Shown here: in pieces, positions 61,072 to 64,000 of the stretch
Layout: every line of letters starts with the position of its first letter
Numbering within the stretch: the stretch's first letter is position 1
Origin: Natrinema salinisoli
GTDB lineage: Archaea > Halobacteriota > Halobacteria > Halobacteriales > Natrialbaceae
Reading direction: 5' to 3'
Length of the DNA stretch: 64,000 nt
Assembly (NCBI RefSeq): GCF_020405205.1
Contig: NZ_CP084469.1
Span: 2,852,001-2,916,000, forward strand
Translations under genes and position numbers: made by a program
The notes under the pieces: generated by a model
Databases searched by the model: none
What the model saw: the letters and a program-made list of their open reading frames with translations, nothing else
Told to the model about the DNA's origin: nothing

Positions 61072-63231
61072 TCAGGCGCTCGCTTCCGCGACCGCCCTGA
61101 CGTCCCGTTCCCGCGGCGGCTCGAGACGAACCGCACACTGCTTGAAGTTCGGCTCGTTCGAGCGCGGGTCGACGTCGGGGAGCGTGAGATCGTTGACGTC
61201 GGGGTGATGAATCGGCAGCCAGACGACTCCGTCCGGGATCGCCTCGTCCGTCTCCACGCTGACCGTCACCGACGCTCGTCGGGAGACGACGCGAGCGAAC
61301 CGGTCGTCTTCCTCGTCGGCCTCGGTCTCTTCGGCCGCGGCCGCGAGTTCGTCGGCGAACGCGACGGCCGTCGCCGGGCTGACCCGGGCCGTCGGCGGTT
61401 CGTCCTCGCGGGTCCGAACCCCGGTGTTGTACGCGTCGGGGCGGCGTGCGGTCGTCAACGTGAACGGATACGTTTCGTCCGTCGGTTCCGGGAGCGCTCG
61501 GGCCTCGTTCATCGAGAACCGGGCGCGGCCGGACTGGGTGTAGAACGACCACGATTCGTCGCTCGGGTCATCGACGGAACCGGTCGCATCGTCCGGCTCT
61601 CCAGCCTCGTAGTACCGGTACCCGCCCGCTACGTCCGGTGCCGGTGCCGGCCAGCGGACCGCGTGTTCGGCCTCGAGGCGGTCGTAGCTGATCCCCGAGA
61701 GATCCGCTGGGGTCCCAGCGGTCAGCGCGACGAATTCGTCGAAGACGGCTTCCGGCTCGAGCGGGCCGTCGAACAGATCGGGGACGAGCCGATCGCCGAG
61801 CTGGCCGATCAACGCCAGGTCGGTTCGGACGCCCGAGGGCGTCTCCGTCGCCGCCCGAACCCGGGAGACGGTCCGCTCCATGTTGGTCGTCGTCCCCTCA
61901 GACTCCCCCCAGGTCGCGGCTGGGAGAACGACATCGGCGTAGTCGACCGTCTCGCTGCGAAAGGCGTCCTGAACGACGAGGAACGAGTCCTCGAGCTTCT
62001 CGCGGACGCGCGTGGTATCGGGCATGCCCGCGACGGGGTTGGTCGCGACCGCGTAGACGGCGTCGACGTCGTCGCCGATCGCGTCGACGATGCCGACCGG
62101 TCCCGGTCCGGGGTCGTCGGGAAACCGAGAGACCGGCACGTCCCACGTCTCGGCGACCTCCCGTCGGTGCTCCGGATCAGCGAACGGTCGGTGGCCGGGC
62201 CAGGACCCCTTCGACGAACAGACGCGGGTCCCCATCGAATTGGCCTGACCGGTCAGCGAAAACGGCCCCGAGCCCGGCCGGAGGTTACCCGTCGCGAGAC
62301 ACAGATCGATCAGTGCGCCCGCGGCTGCGGTCCCGTTGACGCTCTGGTTGATTCCCATCCCCCAGTAGAGCAGGGAGGGGTCCTCGAGCGCCGCCGCGAG
62401 GCGGTCGACGTCGGCCATCGAAACGCCCGCCATCTCGGCGGCATCGGCCGCGTCGGGGAGGTCCGCGCGGAGTTCCGCGAACCCGATCGTCGCCTCGTCG
62501 ACGAACGCTTCGTCCACGCCGTCCGTTTCGATAACGCGGGCGAGGACGGCTCGAGCGAGTGCGAGGTCGCCGCCCGGCTCGAGGGGCACGTGGTGGTCGG
62601 CGACCTCGGCGGTCTCGCTGTGGACGGGATCGACGACGATCAGCTCGGAGTCGTCCTCGGCCGCGGACTGCCGAATCCAGCGGAACATGACCGGGTGGGC
62701 GGCCGCCGGATTCGCTCCCCAGACCACGTGCGTTTCGGCCTCGGGGATGTCGTCGTAGGTCGGCGGCGGCGCGTCGCTCCCGAACGCGTCGTAGTACGCC
62801 GTGACGGCCGAGGCCATACACAGCGTCGTGTTGGCGTCGTAGTACCGGGTTCCGAAGCCGCCGCGGGCGAGTTTGCCCAGCGCGTAGGCCGCTTCGTTGG
62901 TCTGCTGGCCGCTTCCCAGGACGGCGACGCTGTCGCCACCGGCCTCGTGAGCGGTCCCCAGCCCTTCCGCCGCGCGCTGGAGGGCGGACTCCCACGTCGT
63001 CGGCACGAGTTCGCCGTCTTCCCGCACGAGCGGCCGCGTCAGCCACTCGCCGCCCGGATCGGCGGTCTCGCTGACGCCGCGCTGACACGCCAGTCCCTGA
63101 TTGACCGGATGACTGGGATCGCCGCGGACGGTCTCGAGGCCGTAGCCCCGTTCCGGACTCTGCTGGACGTGCCCACACCCGACCGCACACCGCATACACG
63201 TGGTCGGGACGAGATCGGTCACGATACCCAC
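61072..63231 (-). CDS. nasA: Assimilatory nitrate reductase, molybdoprotein
   Basis: 719 residues. N-terminal 4Fe-4S ligands CMRCAVGCGH ... GLACQRG precede the molybdopterin (bis-MGD) domains, with ANTTLCMASAVTAYYDAFGSD, VVWGANPAAAHPV and GMGINQSVNGT, and a C-terminal dinucleotide-binding domain (FTLTTARRPDAYNTGVRT). No Tat signal is seen, so it is cytoplasmic, as expected for an assimilatory enzyme taking electrons from ferredoxin. The start at 63231 is a GTG; a ribosome binding-like GAGGTG precedes it. It heads the nasA-narK operon, followed by nirA with its own promoter. Confidence 0.94.
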   Translation of the reverse strand: MGIVTDLVPTTCMRCAVGCGHVQQSPERGYGLETVRGDPSHPVNQGLACQRGVSETADPGGEWLTRPLVREDGELVPTTWESALQRAAEGLGTAHEAGGDSVAVLGSGQQTNEAAYALGKLARGGFGTRYYDANTTLCMASAVTAYYDAFGSDAPPPTYDDIPEAETHVVWGANPAAAHPVMFRWIRQSAAEDDSELIVVDPVHSETAEVADHHVPLEPGGDLALARAVLARVIETDGVDEAFVDEATIGFAELRADLPDAADAAEMAGVSMADVDRLAAALEDPSLLYWGMGINQSVNGTAAAGALIDLCLATGNLRPGSGPFSLTGQANSMGTRVCSSKGSWPGHRPFADPEHRREVAETWDVPVSRFPDDPGPGPVGIVDAIGDDVDAVYAVATNPVAGMPDTTRVREKLEDSFLVVQDAFRSETVDYADVVLPAATWGESEGTTTNMERTVSRVRAATETPSGVRTDLALIGQLGDRLVPDLFDGPLEPEAVFDEFVALTAGTPADLSGISYDRLEAEHAVRWPAPAPDVAGGYRYYEAGEPDDATGSVDDPSDESWSFYTQSGRARFSMNEARALPEPTDETYPFTLTTARRPDAYNTGVRTREDEPPTARVSPATAVAFADELAAAAEETEADEEDDRFARVVSRRASVTVSVETDEAIPDGVVWLPIHHPDVNDLTLPDVDPRSNEPNFKQCAVRLEPPRERDVRAVAEASA

Positions 63232-63345
63232 CTCGCCGCGGTACGGGAGTGAACGAGACTGTGTGATTTACAATCACACTCGTCCAATGGAGATTCGCGT
63301 AATATCATGCAGAGTTTCACAGATTAGGAGAACATACGGAACTAC

Positions 63346-63362
63346 TAAACGGTGATCGTTTA
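63346..63362 (-). promoter_or_regulatory. Candidate nitrogen operator before nasA
   Basis: TAAACG-GTGAT-CGTTTA is a perfect six-pair inverted repeat with a five-base spacer, flanked by ACTAC and CAAAC, 115-131 bases before the nasA start. It matches the nirA upstream site. The rest of 63232-63550 holds no gene; TATA-like words occur at 63298-63310 and 63425-63440. Confidence 0.65.
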
Positions 63363-63550
63363 CAAACTGTTGGTTTTAGCTTGGAAATGGCCAGGAGTCC
63401 GGAATATGCGGACGGATAGGGAGAATATAAGGGCATTATATGAGGACCATTTCGCTCGGGGAGCGAACGAATGTCCACGAATCGATAGCAGGCGTGATCG
63501 CTCGAAGTGGCCGTCGTCGTGTCGAAAACGGGTAACTGACTCGAGTGCGG

Positions 63551-64000
63551 TTATTCCCGTCCGACCCACTTGAGGATGAACAGCGTCCCCTCGAACAGCA
63601 GGATCATCGTCACGGCGACGAGGATGGGTGCCATCCCCGTCGGGTCGAGCGTGAACGCGAAGGCCAGCGCCGCGAAGGCCGCCCAGAAGTACAGCCGCTT
63701 CTGGGCCAGCCAGCGACGGGTCGTCACGCCCAGCATGATCGCCAGCATGATGAACAGCGGAATTTGGAAGACGATCGCGAGGAAGCCCGTCAGCGTGATG
63801 ATCAGGTTAAACGTGTCGCCGAGCGCGTACTGGATATCCGCGCTCGCCTCCGCGTAGTACGTGAAGTACTCGAACAGGATCGGCAACACGAGCAGGTAGG
63901 AGAACACCATCCCGAGCGCTCCCAGCACGACGCTCGTCGGCACCGCCGCGAGGTAGTACTTGCGCTCGTTGGGGTACAGTCCCGGCCGCATGAACAGGTA
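63551..64000 (-). CDS. tatC: Twin-arginine translocase subunit TatC, cut by the window edge
   Basis: The C-terminal about 150 residues are visible; the reading frame stays open through 64000, so the N-terminal part lies outside. Typical pieces: FMRPGLYPNERKYYLAAV, then FGY-like hydrophobic helix FSYLLVLPILFEYFTYY, and VFQIPLFIMLAIMLGV followed by a Trp/Arg loop (RRWLAQKRLYFW) and DPTGMAPILVAVTMILLFEGTLF. TatC recognises twin-arginine signals such as those on the proteins at 5630-7754. Haloarchaea often have two TatC proteins; which this is cannot be decided from the part seen. Confidence 0.92.
   Translation of the reverse strand, partial: YLFMRPGLYPNERKYYLAAVPTSVVLGALGMVFSYLLVLPILFEYFTYYAEASADIQYALGDTFNLIITLTGFLAIVFQIPLFIMLAIMLGVTTRRWLAQKRLYFWAAFAALAFAFTLDPTGMAPILVAVTMILLFEGTLFILKWVGRE

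Noticed and set aside
1-64000. CRISPR array
   Set aside because: No series of regularly spaced identical 24-37 base repeats was seen on either strand.

Overview
The window reads as chromosome of a halophilic archaeon (class Halobacteria). The proteins are strongly acidic, the DNA is GC-rich with AT-rich promoters, and CTCGAG (Leu-Glu) is very frequent in the genes. Archaeal information-processing genes are present: thermosome, RIO1 kinase, KH-domain Dim2/Pno1-like protein, SUI1/aIF1-type factor, Orc1/Cdc6. Haloarchaeal family markers are also present: HalOD1 domain, amphi-Trp domain, an Htr transducer plus opsin pair, Tat-dependent export. A natrialbalean genus is plausible from overall style, but nothing here proves it.

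Layout. 0.5-8.7 kb: a nitrate/nitrite-type MFS porter, prephenate dehydratase, a small membrane protein, an irregular tRNA-His-like gene, Bcp peroxiredoxin, Hsp20, a GIDE-like membrane protein, a Tat-exported Cys-rich protein, a tandem pair of exported small proteins, and an SDR oxidoreductase. 8.9-17.7 kb: bacterial-type leucyl-tRNA synthetase, a chemo/photo-transducer translationally coupled to a sensory-rhodopsin-II-like opsin that lacks the retinal-binding lysine, a DUF2071 protein, an alanine dehydrogenase-like enzyme and a methyltransferase. 17.7-23.6 kb: a field of hairpins, thermosome, KH protein, phosphoesterase, TrpRS and RIO1. 23.7-28.3 kb: a ferredoxin / SBP56 (methanethiol-oxidase family) / ferredoxin cluster, NAD-dependent DNA ligase and a tiny zinc protein. 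28.4-37.8 kb: ArsA-type ATPase, an ABC-2 exporter, small membrane proteins, UvrC, a membrane HalOD1 protein, SUI1 and two GNAT acetyltransferases. 37.9-50.7 kb: an orphan NrfD/PsrC-like membrane protein, a two-repeat PGCG permease, UvrB, Orc1/Cdc6, a MutS-family ATPase, a double-domain SagB-like nitroreductase and a DUF368 polyprenyl-phosphate translocase-like protein. 50.8-57.5 kb: aldo-keto reductase, Gfo/Idh/MocA dehydrogenase, and a histidine kinase lying between two copies of the LarE 5' end. 57.5-63.2 kb: the assimilatory nitrate genes (nitrate reductase, NNP porter, ferredoxin-nitrite reductase) with a shared promoter palindrome. The right edge cuts a tatC gene.

How parts work together. 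The nitrate genes form a complete import-reduce-reduce route to ammonium. The NNP-type porter at 506-1819 may add a second nitrate/nitrite port. UvrB, UvrC, LigA and the MutS-like protein are a scattered DNA-repair set. The transducer and opsin are arranged exactly like an htr-sop operon, but the opsin cannot form a normal retinal Schiff base. This is the most unusual unit in the window.

Other structures of note are a three-armed, cloverleaf-like DNA/RNA fold at the 3' end of the thermosome gene, a palindrome over the thermosome promoter, and 104-bp direct repeats around the kinase gene. I saw no CRISPR array, rRNA, intact transposase or recognisable replication-origin repeats. All functions are read from the sequence by eye, without database searches.
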